A stretch of DNA of 64,000 nt, taken from assembly GCA_048499435.1 (NCBI GenBank), contig JASNZW010000003.1, forward strand, positions 558,001 through 622,000. The letters run 5' to 3'. Position 1 is the first letter of the stretch; every line of letters begins with the position of its first letter. The stretch is from DAOTWC01 sp048499435. GTDB lineage: Bacteria > Chloroflexota > Anaerolineae > Aggregatilineales > Phototrophicaceae. The notes under the pieces are model-generated. The model ran no database searches, was not told where the DNA came from, and saw only the letters and a program-made list of their open reading frames with translations. Shown here one piece after another: positions 8,699 through 17,498 of the stretch. The translations under genes were made by a program, and so were the position numbers.

Positions 8699-10200
8699 GG
8701 AATAACCAGAACCTGGCCGATAAAGATCAGGTTGATGTTCTGGATATTGTTAGCGCGCGCAATATCCCAGATCGTGCGGCCATACTGGAAAGCGATTCGC
8801 TGCAGCGTGTCGCCGGGCAGCACGATGTGCAGAATCGGCGTCGTCGGCTGCGGCGCAGGCGGCTGAGTCGTCGTCGCCGGGACAATGAGCTGCTGCCCCA
8901 CCTGTATCTGGTTGACATTCACAATGCCGTTAAGCTGCGCCAGCGTCGGCACTGTCGTGTTGAACAGCCGCGCGATCCGCGTCAGTGTGTCGCCCGGCAT
9001 GACCACATAGATGTTATTGTAGCCCAGCGGCGGCACAGGTTCGGGCGGCGTCGCCGTCACGAACACGACTGGCTCGGTCGCCGTCGGCGGCCCCGCGGGC
9101 GGCGTGCGCAGCGGGATAATCAGTTCCTGTCCTACCATGATCAGATGGTTGTTCGTCAGGCCGTTCGCGGCGGCGATCGCCTGCACGGTGCTTCCATAGC
9201 GCATCGCCAGCACCGACAGCGTATCGCCGCGCTGCACCGTGTGCACAATCGAGTACGGGAACTCGTCGGTGATCGGCGTGGCCGGCGTGGGCGACGGCGG
9301 GATAAACGTGCTCGTCGGCAGCGGCGGGATCGGCGTGCTGGTCGCCGGTGCAGGCAGCGGTGTAAAGGTCAGCGTGGGCAGCGGCGCGATAGTCGCGTCA
9401 GGGCTTCCCGGCGTTGGCGACGGCAGCGGCTTGCTGTCAGTGGTGGCGGTGGCGGGCGGCGGCGGCACAACCGTTGGCTGCGCGGTGTTGGTGGCCGGCG
9501 CTGGCTGCTGTTTGGTGGCCGTCGCTGTGGCTGCCGGCCCGCCTGCGCCGGTCAGTGAGGCGTCATCTACATAGATGTTGTTGTGCTTCACCGGCACGCC
9601 CGCCGTCGTTCGCACAAATACGGTGACCGCGCTGCCCGCCGCTGCCGCCTCAATCGTATAAGCGTTGTAGGCGTCGTACTGCTCAACCGGCGCTGACCAG
9701 ACAATCCCCGCGTTCTGCGGGTCGGTGCCGCCGTTCGGGTCAATACCGACAGACACCAGCACGTTGCCATCGTCCTCGCTGAGGTTAACATCGTCGAACG
9801 TGCTCGACCACACATAAGCGTAAACAGTGAACCGCAGCGTCGTTCCCGGCGCAACCCCGCTGACACGCTGGTAAACGCCGCCGGTGTGTACCGCGAAAAA
9901 CGACAGAATCGTCTGCGCGTCCGCCCCGCTGCGGATCCGCGCGGTGTCCGGCGCGGTGGGGTAGTACTCAGGCTGAATATTGAAGAAGCTGGGCGACCCC
10001 GGCGGCGCGGGTATATGCCAGGGTGTCCACCCTGTCGCGACCTGGCGCGGCGGCTGGCCGTCCAGCGTGACAAAGGGCGGCTCAAAACCTGGGTTTTGCA
10101 GCAGGTTGCCGTCCTGCGCGTGCGTGGGCAGCCCCAGCAGCAGGAACAATATCGCAAACAAACTTATCATTATGGGCTGGTGACTGGCTGGCTTTCTCAT
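8695..10200 (-). CDS. Secreted protein with N-terminal carbohydrate-binding-like domain and three LysM repeats
   Basis: A signal peptide (MRKPASHQPIMISLFAILFLLLG...) precedes a jelly-roll-like domain (about residues 30-220) that begins NLLQNPGFEPPF and ends NNIYVDDASL, the usual boundaries of a CBM4/9-like module. A Pro/Thr/Ala-rich linker (about 225-310) then leads to three LysM repeats of the form VQRGDTLSVLAMRYG and VLPGDTLQRIAFQYG. I chose ATG 10200, which has TGGGAGAA upstream; the ATG at 10212 overlaps that site. It is the first gene of the operon that continues through DUF192, LysM-M23 and GH31, so a wall-attached glycan-binding role is likely. Confidence 0.88.
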   Translation of the reverse strand: MRKPASHQPIMISLFAILFLLLGLPTHAQDGNLLQNPGFEPPFVTLDGQPPRQVATGWTPWHIPAPPGSPSFFNIQPEYYPTAPDTARIRSGADAQTILSFFAVHTGGVYQRVSGVAPGTTLRFTVYAYVWSSTFDDVNLSEDDGNVLVSVGIDPNGGTDPQNAGIVWSAPVEQYDAYNAYTIEAAAAGSAVTVFVRTTAGVPVKHNNIYVDDASLTGAGGPAATATATKQQPAPATNTAQPTVVPPPPATATTDSKPLPSPTPGSPDATIAPLPTLTFTPLPAPATSTPIPPLPTSTFIPPSPTPATPITDEFPYSIVHTVQRGDTLSVLAMRYGSTVQAIAAANGLTNNHLIMVGQELIIPLRTPPAGPPTATEPVVFVTATPPEPVPPLGYNNIYVVMPGDTLTRIARLFNTTVPTLAQLNGIVNVNQIQVGQQLIVPATTTQPPAPQPTTPILHIVLPGDTLQRIAFQYGRTIWDIARANNIQNINLIFIGQVLVIP

Positions 10201-10256
10201 CAGTTCTCCCATTCAGGCTCGCGCCGGCACAAATGCGGCCAATAACTGTGCTATTA

Positions 10257-10286
10257 AGTATATGCCCGCCTTCATCTCTGCGCCAA
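10257..10286 (-). promoter_or_regulatory. Promoter for the LysM/DUF192/M23/GH31 operon
   Basis: On the minus strand TTGGCG (10286-10281), an 18-bp spacer and TATACT (10262-10257) lie 57 bp upstream of the LysM gene start. Confidence 0.65.
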
Positions 10287-10301
10287 ATCGGGCTGGCGCG
10301 C

Positions 10302-10691
10302 TCAGCTTTTCCTGGCGAGCACACGCTCAACGCTGCTGAGCAGCTCAGCCGGCCCGAACGGCTTGGTGATGTAATCGTCCACCTTCGCGATGTGCAGCCC
10401 CAGCATCCTGTCAATGCTCTGCGCCTTCGCCGTGACCACAATCACCGGGATTTTATTCAACGCGGCGTTGGCTTTCATCCGCTGATACACTTCCCACCCA
10501 TCCATATCCGGCATCATCAGGTCGAGCAGCACCAGGTCCGGCTGAATCTGCTCAATCAGCTTCAGCCCGTCCCGCCCGCCCAGCGCGCCCACCACCTCAA
10601 ACCCCTTGCGCAGCAGAATCAACCTGATAAGGTCGATCATCTCCTGTTCGTCTTCCACACAAACGACAATCTGTGACGCCTTCTTGCTCAT
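10302..10691 (-). CDS. Single-domain response regulator (receiver only)
   Basis: This 129-residue protein is a lone CheY-like receiver. The acidic pocket is Glu13/Asp14, the phospho-acceptor is Asp57 in LVLLDLMMPDMDGW, and the conserved Thr and Lys appear in VVTAK and DYITKPFG. There is no output domain, so it would act through protein contacts. No histidine kinase is encoded nearby. It lies 36 bp downstream of the DUF6062-like gene, on the same strand. Confidence 0.93.
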   Translation of the reverse strand: MSKKASQIVVCVEDEQEMIDLIRLILLRKGFEVVGALGGRDGLKLIEQIQPDLVLLDLMMPDMDGWEVYQRMKANAALNKIPVIVVTAKAQSIDRMLGLHIAKVDDYITKPFGPAELLSSVERVLARKS

Positions 10692-10727
10692 AACCGGGGC
10701 AGCTCCTGTGTGCTGGCGCGCGCCGCC

Positions 10728-11468
10728 TCACGGCCTGCGCACACCAAAAACCCCTTTTTCGCCCGCCATGCGCCTGATCGCGCGCACCCAACTGTCGCCT
10801 TCACGCCCCATTGCCTTGCCGATATGCTCATAATTCTGCTTGTCAATGAACATTTCCAGCTCATCGCGCAGTTCCCGCCAGATCGCCGCCTGCATCTCAA
10901 CAAACGTGCGCGTGGTCGCGGGGTCAGTCAGCGCGCGCACGATCTGCCGGAAATGCGGCAGGCACATTCCCTCCGACGCCTTAAACGCCTCCTGAAAGCG
11001 CGCCTCGCCCGCGTACCGGCAGACAATGCCGACGTAATCCCGCTCATATTCCAGCATTACATCGCAGGCCACACAGCCAGTTGTCGGCTCTAACCGTTCC
11101 GCCAGCGGCGCGTTGTTCGCGCTGGCCTGGCCGCCCAGCAGCCGCCCAACCCACGAAGGCTGCTGCGGCTCATCCATCGGGGCCGCCATAGCCGCCAGCA
11201 CATCATCAAGCGTGGTCCGGTACAGCCGGGCAATCGCCAGCACATTCCCCTGCTTGTTGTAGCGCAGCAGATGCCCGTGCTCGCTGCACACGCCCCGGCT
11301 CTGGTTGAAAACGGCGTGCATCTCGTTGGAATTGGCGTATTCGTACAGCAGCGAGTCAATAAACTGCTCAACACCGCTCAGCAGCAGCCGGCACAGCGCG
11401 CATCCTGGCTGAGGGAACGCCTCGATCAGCTCGAAGTAACGCAGCGGCGTTCGGTAGACGCTTTTCAT
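10728..11468 (-). CDS. DUF6062-like protein with duplicated Cys/His motif
   Basis: The 246-residue protein contains two similar halves. Each has a CxxC near the start (PGCALCRLL and TGCVACDVM) and a later C-x2-H motif (GVCSEHGHLLRYN and GMCLPHFRQIV), consistent with two structural metal sites. This is the pattern I associate with DUF6062 proteins of Chloroflexota and Firmicutes; their function is not established. There is no signal peptide or membrane segment. It is followed by the single-domain response regulator, which may be cotranscribed. Confidence 0.75.
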   Translation of the reverse strand: MKSVYRTPLRYFELIEAFPQPGCALCRLLLSGVEQFIDSLLYEYANSNEMHAVFNQSRGVCSEHGHLLRYNKQGNVLAIARLYRTTLDDVLAAMAAPMDEPQQPSWVGRLLGGQASANNAPLAERLEPTTGCVACDVMLEYERDYVGIVCRYAGEARFQEAFKASEGMCLPHFRQIVRALTDPATTRTFVEMQAAIWRELRDELEMFIDKQNYEHIGKAMGREGDSWVRAIRRMAGEKGVFGVRRP

Positions 11469-11571
11469 CGGCGCTCCTGTTATATATTCTGCCGCGCAGC
11501 GCTCTCAGGAAAGTTAACGCTCACGGTAGTCTACCACACACCCGCGCCACCCAACAGGCAGCCGCCGTGCG

Positions 11572-11601
11572 CTGGCAGTCCAACGCGGCATCGCATATAC
11601 T
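11572..11601 (+). promoter_or_regulatory. Possible promoter for the DUF503 gene
   Basis: CTGGCA (11572-11577), an 18-bp spacer and TATACT (11596-11601) lie 42 bp upstream of the start. The -35 match is weak and the gene has no clear Shine-Dalgarno sequence. Confidence 0.4.
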
Positions 11602-11643
11602 CATAACAGAATATCCGTCTTTGTTGCGCTGTACACTGCTGCT

Positions 11644-11928
11644 ATGATTGTGGGAGTCTGCGAGATCGAGTTTTACCTGCCTGGTGTCTCCTCGCTGAAG
11701 GAAAAGCGCGGCATCGTGAAATCGCTTTTGGCCCGCCTGCACAATACCTTCAACGTATCCGCCGCCGAAATTGACCACCAGGACCTGTGGCAGTCGGCGC
11801 GCATCGGCATCGCAGTCGCCACCAATTCCGCGCGCCATGCCGACCAATTGTGCCAGACCATGCTTGAGTGGATCGAAGCGCACTATCCTGACGCGGTAAT
11901 CACGCGCCATCAATTCGAGCTGCGCTGA
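11644..11928 (+). CDS. DUF503 (YlxP-like) family protein
   Basis: This 94-residue protein shows the DUF503 signature: an opening MIVGVCEIEFYLPGVSSLKEKRGIVKS-type strand-helix, AAEIDHQDLWQSARIGIAVAT in the middle and a terminal helix. Family members are small ferredoxin-like-fold proteins, often encoded near rbfA and infB, of unclear function. Here it stands alone between the divergent DUF6062-like gene and sucC. Confidence 0.88.
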   Translation: MIVGVCEIEFYLPGVSSLKEKRGIVKSLLARLHNTFNVSAAEIDHQDLWQSARIGIAVATNSARHADQLCQTMLEWIEAHYPDAVITRHQFELR

Positions 11929-12034
11929 GCGTGAACTGGCAGAACTGGCCGGCTGCTGTTGTCTGCAGCAGAGTTATACTCGTGCCCATTCGTTGGCCGC
12001 AGCAGTTTCTGTTTTACATGTAGAGAGGGATGCT

Positions 12035-13192
12035 TTGAAACTTCACGAGTATCAGTCCAAATTCCGTTTCGCTGAGTATGGTATTCCTATTCCGCGCGGA
12101 AAGGTCGCCGTGACGTCGCAGGAAGCCTACGATATCGCCCGCGAAGTTGGCACGCCTGTCGTTATCAAGGCCCAGGTCCTGGCCGGCGGGCGCGGCAAAG
12201 CCGGCGGCGTCAAAGTGGCGCGCACCCTTGACGAAGCGCAGCAGTACGCCGAAGCCATCCTCGGCATGAACATCAAAGGCCTGATCGTACACAAAGTGCT
12301 GGTTGATCCGGCCTCGAACATCGCCACCGAAATCTACCTGGGCATCACCAACGACCGCGCTGAAGGCAAGCCGGTGCTGATCGCCTCGTCTGAGGGCGGC
12401 GTTGAAATCGAGCAGGTCGCCGCCAAAAACCCGAATGCCATCATCCGCGAACAGATCAACCTGTGCCTGGGCCTGCGTGACTATCAGGCCCGCAACGTCG
12501 CCGCGGGCATCAACCTGCCGCGCGAACACTGGCGCGCCTTTACGCGCATCGCGCACGCGCTGTTCAAATGTTATATCGAAAGCGACGCCGTCCTGGCCGA
12601 AATCAACCCGCTGGTTATCACCAAAGAGGGCGATCTGCTGGCGCTGGACGGCAAAATGGTGATTGACGACAACGCTCTTTTCCGCCATTCTGACCTGGCC
12701 GAAATGCGCGATACCACCGCCGAGCCAGAGGCTGAAACCCGCGCCCGCATCGCCGGCATCAGCTATGTTAAGCTGGGCGGGCAGATCGGCTGCATGGTCA
12801 ACGGCGCTGGCCTGGCCATGACCACGATGGACATGACCAAGCTCTACGGCGGCGATGAAGTCGGGCCGGCCAACTTCCTCGACATCGGCGGCGGCGCGCA
12901 GGCCGACAAGGTCGCCGCCGCCCTGCGCATCATCCTGGCGGACCCCAACGTGAAATCCGTCCTGTTCAATATTTTCGGGGGCATTACCCGCTGCGATGAA
13001 GTCGCGCACGGCATCATCACCGCCCTCAACGAAGTGCCGACCTCAATCCCGATGGTGATCCGTCTGGCGGGCACGAACGCCGAAGAAGGCCGCGCCATCA
13101 TTGACAACGCCAGCATCCCCAATATCACCAGCGCCGCCACCCTCACTGAGGCCGCCAAGAAGGCCGTTGAAGCAGCTAAAGGAGCGTTATAA
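12035..13192 (+). CDS. sucC: Succinyl-CoA synthetase beta subunit (ADP-forming)
   Basis: SucC is the nucleotide-binding subunit of the TCA-cycle ligase that interconverts succinyl-CoA and succinate with ATP or GTP formation. I start at TTG 12035, giving MKLHEYQSKFRFAEYGIPIPRG and 385 residues, the family length. GAGAGGGA lies 4 bp upstream; the frame from 11993 adds 14 unconserved residues. ATP-grasp features include VIKAQVLAGGRGKAGGVK, LAEINPLV and the C-terminal ligase segment NIFGGITRCDEVA. A -10-like TATACT at 11975-11980 has no good -35. sucD begins at the next base after the stop. Confidence 0.96.
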   Translation: MKLHEYQSKFRFAEYGIPIPRGKVAVTSQEAYDIAREVGTPVVIKAQVLAGGRGKAGGVKVARTLDEAQQYAEAILGMNIKGLIVHKVLVDPASNIATEIYLGITNDRAEGKPVLIASSEGGVEIEQVAAKNPNAIIREQINLCLGLRDYQARNVAAGINLPREHWRAFTRIAHALFKCYIESDAVLAEINPLVITKEGDLLALDGKMVIDDNALFRHSDLAEMRDTTAEPEAETRARIAGISYVKLGGQIGCMVNGAGLAMTTMDMTKLYGGDEVGPANFLDIGGGAQADKVAAALRIILADPNVKSVLFNIFGGITRCDEVAHGIITALNEVPTSIPMVIRLAGTNAEEGRAIIDNASIPNITSAATLTEAAKKAVEAAKGAL

Positions 13193-14050
13193 ATGGCTAT
13201 TCTTGCCGACAAGCACACTCGCCTGCTCGTGCAGGGCATCACAGGCCGCGAGGGCAGCTTTCACACCCAGCAGATGCTGGAGTTTGGCACAAATGTTGTG
13301 GGCGGCGTCACCCCCGGCAAAGGCGGCGAATGGGTGCACGGCCTGCCGGTCTTCGACACGGTCAAAACCTGCGTTGACGCGACCGGCGCTAACGCCAGCC
13401 TGATCTACGTCCCGGCGGCGTTCGCTGCCGACGCGCTCTACGAGGCCGCCGACGCCGGCGTCGAGCTGATCGTGTGCATCACCGAAGGCATCCCCATCGT
13501 CGAGATGATGAAGGTCTACGAATACATTCAGCACAGTGGCAGCCGGCTTATCGGCCCCAACTGCCCTGGCCTGCTGACGCCCGGCCAGGCGAAGGTCGGC
13601 ATTATGCCCGGCTATATCGCCACCCCCGGCACGGTTGGCGTAGTGTCAAAAAGCGGAACCCTCACCTATGAAGTCGTCTACGCGCTTACCGAGGCCGGCA
13701 TGGGGCAGTCAAGCTGTGTCGGCATCGGCGGCGACCCCATCATCGGCACAAATTTCGTGGACGTGCTGCAAATGTTCGAGGACGACAGCGCAACCGAGAA
13801 AGTCGTCCTTATCGGTGAGATCGGCGGGCGCGCTGAAATTGACGCCGCCGAGTTCATTAAGGCGCACATGACTAAACCGGTGGCCGCTTTTATCGCCGGC
13901 AAAAGCGCGCCCGAAGGCACGCGGATGGGCCATGCTGGCGCTATCGTCGAGGGCGGCGAAGGCACTGCTGCCGAAAAAATCGCGGCGCTGCTGGATGCCG
14001 GCGTGCGCGTGGCCGAGAACCCGGACCAGATTCCTCACCTTCTCCGTTAG
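13193..14050 (+). CDS. sucD: Succinyl-CoA synthetase alpha subunit
   Basis: SucD binds CoA and carries the phosphohistidine intermediate. The 285-residue product has the N-terminal Rossmann motif QGITGREGSFHTQQM, the CoA-binding region GPNCPGLLTPGQAKVGIMPG, SKSGTLTYE and the active-site histidine in RMGHAGAIVEGGEGTA. AAAGGAG overlaps the end of sucC. The two genes abut, as expected for equimolar subunits. Confidence 0.97.
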   Translation: MAILADKHTRLLVQGITGREGSFHTQQMLEFGTNVVGGVTPGKGGEWVHGLPVFDTVKTCVDATGANASLIYVPAAFAADALYEAADAGVELIVCITEGIPIVEMMKVYEYIQHSGSRLIGPNCPGLLTPGQAKVGIMPGYIATPGTVGVVSKSGTLTYEVVYALTEAGMGQSSCVGIGGDPIIGTNFVDVLQMFEDDSATEKVVLIGEIGGRAEIDAAEFIKAHMTKPVAAFIAGKSAPEGTRMGHAGAIVEGGEGTAAEKIAALLDAGVRVAENPDQIPHLLR

Positions 14051-14057
14051 CTGCCCC

Positions 14058-14099
14058 GGCGCGGCAGGCGCGCTTTTGTATCCGCGCGCCTGCCGCGCC
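14058..14099 (+). terminator. 15-bp GC-rich inverted repeat after sucD
   Basis: GGCGCGGCAGGCGCG (14058-14072) pairs perfectly with 14085-14099 across a 12-nt loop. It lacks a U-tract, so it may be a pause or mRNA-stabilising hairpin and not an intrinsic terminator. Confidence 0.55.
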
Positions 14100-14135
14100 C
14101 AGCCCGCGCTGAATATGGGATGCGCGGTGCAAATG

Positions 14136-14144
14136 TGCTAAAAT
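14136..14144 (+). promoter_or_regulatory. Extended -10 promoter for ftsH
   Basis: TGCTAAAAT provides a TGn extended -10 with TAAAAT at 14139-14144. No recognisable -35 is present. It lies 76 bp upstream of the ftsH start. Confidence 0.5.
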
Positions 14145-14220
14145 AGTCGCAAACAGGTGTGCCATCACGGCTTTTGCCGCTGGTGAAAGCCGTGGTCGGC
14201 GCCGAAGGAATGCGCGCGAC

Positions 14221-16113
14221 GTGAACAACCCCCGGACCAAGAGCGCCTTGCTGTATGTCTTTGTTGGCCTTGTCGTCGCCGCCATCTTCCTGTCAGTTAA
14301 CAGCGGCGGCCAGAGCCTGCGCGAGCTTAGCTTCAGCGATATCGTCAAGCGCGTCAAGGCTGGCGAAGTCAGCCACATCGAAATAACCGGCACGCAGTTG
14401 ATCGTCACCTTCCGCGACAGCACCCGCGCTGTCACGTTTAAAGGCCCTGAAGCCACCGCGCAGGAACAGCTTCTTCAGCTTGGCGTCACGCCTGATCAGC
14501 TTGAGCGTATCGCCTGGGATTATCAGGAGCCAAGCAGCTGGCCAACCATCGGCATCAGCCTGCTCAGCGCCCTGCTGCCTATCGCCCTCATCGGCGGCCT
14601 GATCTTCTTCATGTTTCGCCAGGCCCAGGGCAGCAACAACCAGGCGGTAGCCTTTGGCAAAAGCCGGGCGCGCATGTTCGCCGGCGACCAGCCCAGCATT
14701 ACCTTCAGCGACGTGGCCGGCGCTGACGAAGCCAAAGCCGAGCTGATGGAAGTGGTCGAGTTTCTTAAAGAGCCAGAGAAGTTTATCCAGCTTGGCGCGC
14801 GCATCCCGAAAGGCATCCTGCTGGTCGGCAGCCCCGGAACCGGCAAAACGCTGCTGGCGAAGGCCGTCGCCGGCGAAGCTGGCGTGCCGTTTTTCAACAT
14901 TTCCGGCTCAGAGTTTGTCGAGATGTTCGTCGGCGTGGGGGCCAGCCGTGTCCGCGATCTGTTCGACCAGGCCCGCCGTCACAGCCCCTGCATCGTCTTC
15001 ATTGACGAGATTGATGCCGTCGGGCGGCAGCGCGGCACCGGCCTCGGCGGCAGCCACGACGAGCGCGAGCAAACCCTCAACCAGATTCTGGTTGAAATGG
15101 ACGGCTTCGACACCGACACCAACATCATCATCGTCGCCGCCACTAACCGCCCCGACATCCTCGACCCCGCGCTGATGCGCCCTGGCCGCTTCGACCGCCG
15201 CGTTATCCTCGACCGCCCGGACGTCAAAGGCCGCGAAGAAATCCTGAAGGTTCACGTGCGCGGCAAGCCGCTGGCCTCTGACGTGAACCTCAAAACCGTC
15301 GCCAGGGCCACACCCGGCTTCGTCGGCGCTGATATCGAAAACGTTGTTAACGAGGCCGCCATCCTCGCCGCTCGCCGCAACAAAAAGACCATCAGCGAAG
15401 CTGAGTTTCAGGAAGCCATCGAGCGCGTGCTGCTCGGCCCGGAGCGCCGCAGCCGCGTTATAACCCCGGCTGAACAGCGCATCACGGCCTATCACGAGGC
15501 CGGCCACGCTGTTGTCGCCTACTACCTGCCTACCGCTGACCCCGTGCGCAAGATAACGATCATGGCGCGCGGCCTCAGCGGCGGCTCCACACTTTTTCTG
15601 CCGGACGAGGACCTCTCGTATATGTCGCGCTCGCGCCTGCGCGAGCAGCTCATCGTGGCGCTTGGCGGGCGCGCGGCAGAAGAAATCGTGCTGGAAGAGA
15701 TCACAACTGGCGCGGCTAACGACATCGAGCGCGTGACCAAGCTGGCCCGCGCCATGATCACGCGCTTCGGCATGAGCGATAAGCTCGGCCCCATGATGTA
15801 CGGCCAGAAGGACGAGCTGATCTTCCTGGGGCGTGAGATTTCAGAGCAGCGCGATTACAGCGAAGCGGTCGCCGAAGAAATTGACAGCGAGGTGCGCCTG
15901 CTTGTCAGCGCCGCCCACGAAGAAGCGCTGCGCATCCTCCGCGCCCACCGCGACCGTCTCGACACGGTGGCGCTCCGTCTGCTGGAACTGGAGACCATTG
16001 AGGCTCAGGAGTTCCTGCGGCTTATGGGTGAAAACAACCCGCCAGCAGCCAGCGGCGCGCCCCTGGACGAGCAGGTCGCGCGCGACGATCAGGGCGTGCC
16101 AGCGGACCGCTGA
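14221..16113 (+). CDS. ftsH: ATP-dependent zinc metalloprotease FtsH
   Basis: FtsH is a membrane-anchored AAA+ protease for membrane-protein quality control and regulated proteolysis. The 630-residue product starts at GTG, with GAAGGAAT upstream. It has a first membrane segment (about 8-26), an external loop, a second membrane segment (about 113-135), then the AAA module with Walker A GSPGTGKT (203-210) and FIDEIDAVGRQRG. The M41 protease domain has the zinc motif HEAGH (His425, Glu426, His429). Length and order are standard. Its stop abuts the convergent minus-strand gene, sharing TGATCA. Confidence 0.97.
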   Translation: MNNPRTKSALLYVFVGLVVAAIFLSVNSGGQSLRELSFSDIVKRVKAGEVSHIEITGTQLIVTFRDSTRAVTFKGPEATAQEQLLQLGVTPDQLERIAWDYQEPSSWPTIGISLLSALLPIALIGGLIFFMFRQAQGSNNQAVAFGKSRARMFAGDQPSITFSDVAGADEAKAELMEVVEFLKEPEKFIQLGARIPKGILLVGSPGTGKTLLAKAVAGEAGVPFFNISGSEFVEMFVGVGASRVRDLFDQARRHSPCIVFIDEIDAVGRQRGTGLGGSHDEREQTLNQILVEMDGFDTDTNIIIVAATNRPDILDPALMRPGRFDRRVILDRPDVKGREEILKVHVRGKPLASDVNLKTVARATPGFVGADIENVVNEAAILAARRNKKTISEAEFQEAIERVLLGPERRSRVITPAEQRITAYHEAGHAVVAYYLPTADPVRKITIMARGLSGGSTLFLPDEDLSYMSRSRLREQLIVALGGRAAEEIVLEEITTGAANDIERVTKLARAMITRFGMSDKLGPMMYGQKDELIFLGREISEQRDYSEAVAEEIDSEVRLLVSAAHEEALRILRAHRDRLDTVALRLLELETIEAQEFLRLMGENNPPAASGAPLDEQVARDDQGVPADR

Positions 16114-16401
16114 TCACAGCCCAATAATGCGGCACACATCTGGCGCGCCCGGCCCGCCGCAAATCCCCGAAAAGAACAGGAACACCAGCGCGCACGCCCC
16201 GCACAGGATCACAACCACCAGACAGCCGCAGCATGACAGCGGGTCGCCGGTGAAAGCGCCAAACACCAGCCCGACAACAGACATCACCGCGTCCAGCAGG
16301 CCGGTTATGAGCTGAAGCGCCAGCAGCGCCACGAACCCGGCCACACACAGCAGCCCGCAGCACACGGCCAGCCACACAGCGCTGCCAACATCGATCTGCA
16401 T
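16114..16401 (-). CDS. Small Cys-rich membrane protein, unknown function
   Basis: This 95-residue protein begins MQIDVGSAVWLAVCCGLLCVAG. It consists mainly of two or three hydrophobic segments with many cysteines (CCG, CCGCLVVVILCGAC, GICGG). I chose ATG 16401, which lies 5 bp after the preceding stop; the longer frame from 16509 would run back through the upstream gene. I do not recognise a family. It is probably cotranscribed with the two genes upstream. Confidence 0.6.
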   Translation of the reverse strand: MQIDVGSAVWLAVCCGLLCVAGFVALLALQLITGLLDAVMSVVGLVFGAFTGDPLSCCGCLVVVILCGACALVFLFFSGICGGPGAPDVCRIIGL

Positions 16402-16406
16402 ACCGT

Positions 16407-16850
16407 TTATTCCGTTCCTGCCCGGCCGGGCGTCGTCTCGCGCGCCGGGCACGCGCCAGCAGTCGCGCCTGCTGCCTGCCAAACGCCGCCCGCGCCCCGC
16501 GTGTAACACTCACAGAACGTCTGCGGCGCTTCAGCCGTCCCCTGCCACAGCAGAAAGCGTACATCGGTCTGCACACAGACTGTGTCGCCCGTTTCGTAGG
16601 CCGCCGCGGTGGACACGCCAATGCCGCGCTGCGCCGCCTCCATAATCAGCCATACCCGCAGCCGCTGCTCCGGCGCGCTGCCCGTGTCCACCGAGATCTC
16701 GCCGCGCACTGCTAGCGCAAACAGCAGAAATGGGATCAGCATCAGCACCGCCCACACCAGCACGCCCAGCGCGCAGCCGGTTCGCCGCAGCAGCGGGCGC
16801 GATCGGCTGGCGTTTTCGTCCGCCGCCGGGGTTCTTTCCGCCTCTGTCAT
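16407..16850 (-). CDS. Single-pass membrane protein, unknown function
   Basis: The 147-residue product has a charged cytoplasmic N-terminus (MTEAERTPAADENASRSRPLL), one membrane segment (about residues 24-46, CALGVLVWAVLMLIPFLLFALAV), and an external domain of about 95 residues with four or five cysteines (VCVQTD, FCECYTRG, ACPARE). I chose ATG 16850, which has GGTGAAG immediately upstream. It lies 7 bp after the NUDIX gene and 5 bp before the small membrane protein gene. No family is recognised. Confidence 0.65.
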   Translation of the reverse strand: MTEAERTPAADENASRSRPLLRRTGCALGVLVWAVLMLIPFLLFALAVRGEISVDTGSAPEQRLRVWLIMEAAQRGIGVSTAAAYETGDTVCVQTDVRFLLWQGTAEAPQTFCECYTRGAGGVWQAAGATAGACPARETTPGRAGTE

Positions 16851-16857
16851 CTTCACC

Positions 16858-17385
16858 TCACCCCGCAGCAGGCGGGTCTGTTTCGATCCGCATCTGAATA
16901 CGATCCTGCGCGTCATAGCTGACATGCACGAACAGCGGCGGCGCGTCCGGCGGCATCGCCAGCACCCGCGGCAGAATCAACGGCAGGTCCTCTACCAGCT
17001 CTAGCTGGCTTATCGCCGCCCGCGCGACCCAGTGCAGGGTCCCTTCCGGGCCATCAACCACAGCGCGGCTGGTGCTGCTGCCGGTGAACACAAACAACGT
17101 GATGCCCGTCGCGCCGCCCGCGTCTATATTATACACAGCCCGCAGGCGCAGGTTTTCCACGGCCAGCCCGGTTTCCTCCCTGATCTCACGGCGGGCGCTG
17201 CTCAGCGCGTCCTCGCCGCGTTCGATGTGGCCGCCCACGCCGTTGTACCGCCCTGGAAACACGCGCCGGTCGGCCCCCCGGCGCATCAGCAGCACATCGT
17301 CGCCGTTGCAGATAAAACACAGCGTGCGCGCTATCGTCAGCCAGCGCCCCGCTGTGGCATCCGCCCCCTGTTCATTCGCGCCCAT
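16858..17385 (-). CDS. NUDIX hydrolase
   Basis: NUDIX enzymes hydrolyse nucleoside diphosphates linked to another moiety, often damaged nucleotides. The 175-residue product carries a complete NUDIX box, GHIERGEDALSSARREIREETGL, in two parts: GHIERGED and REIREETGL. It is preceded by VLLMRRGADRRVFPGRYNGVGG, which resembles 8-oxo-dGTP diphosphatase (MutT-like) members. I chose ATG 17385, with GGGTGAAG upstream; the longer frame from 17454 runs into the divergent promoter region. The substrate cannot be assigned. Confidence 0.9.
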   Translation of the reverse strand: MGANEQGADATAGRWLTIARTLCFICNGDDVLLMRRGADRRVFPGRYNGVGGHIERGEDALSSARREIREETGLAVENLRLRAVYNIDAGGATGITLFVFTGSSTSRAVVDGPEGTLHWVARAAISQLELVEDLPLILPRVLAMPPDAPPLFVHVSYDAQDRIQMRIETDPPAAG

Positions 17386-17498
17386 CTTCACCCTTTTCTG
17401 GCCATCCCGGCATTTAGAATTGCCGAAGACGCCGCTTGATGATACTCTACTCACACCTTATCATCTTGCCGGTGTCATGCCAAATCGTCAGGTCAGCC

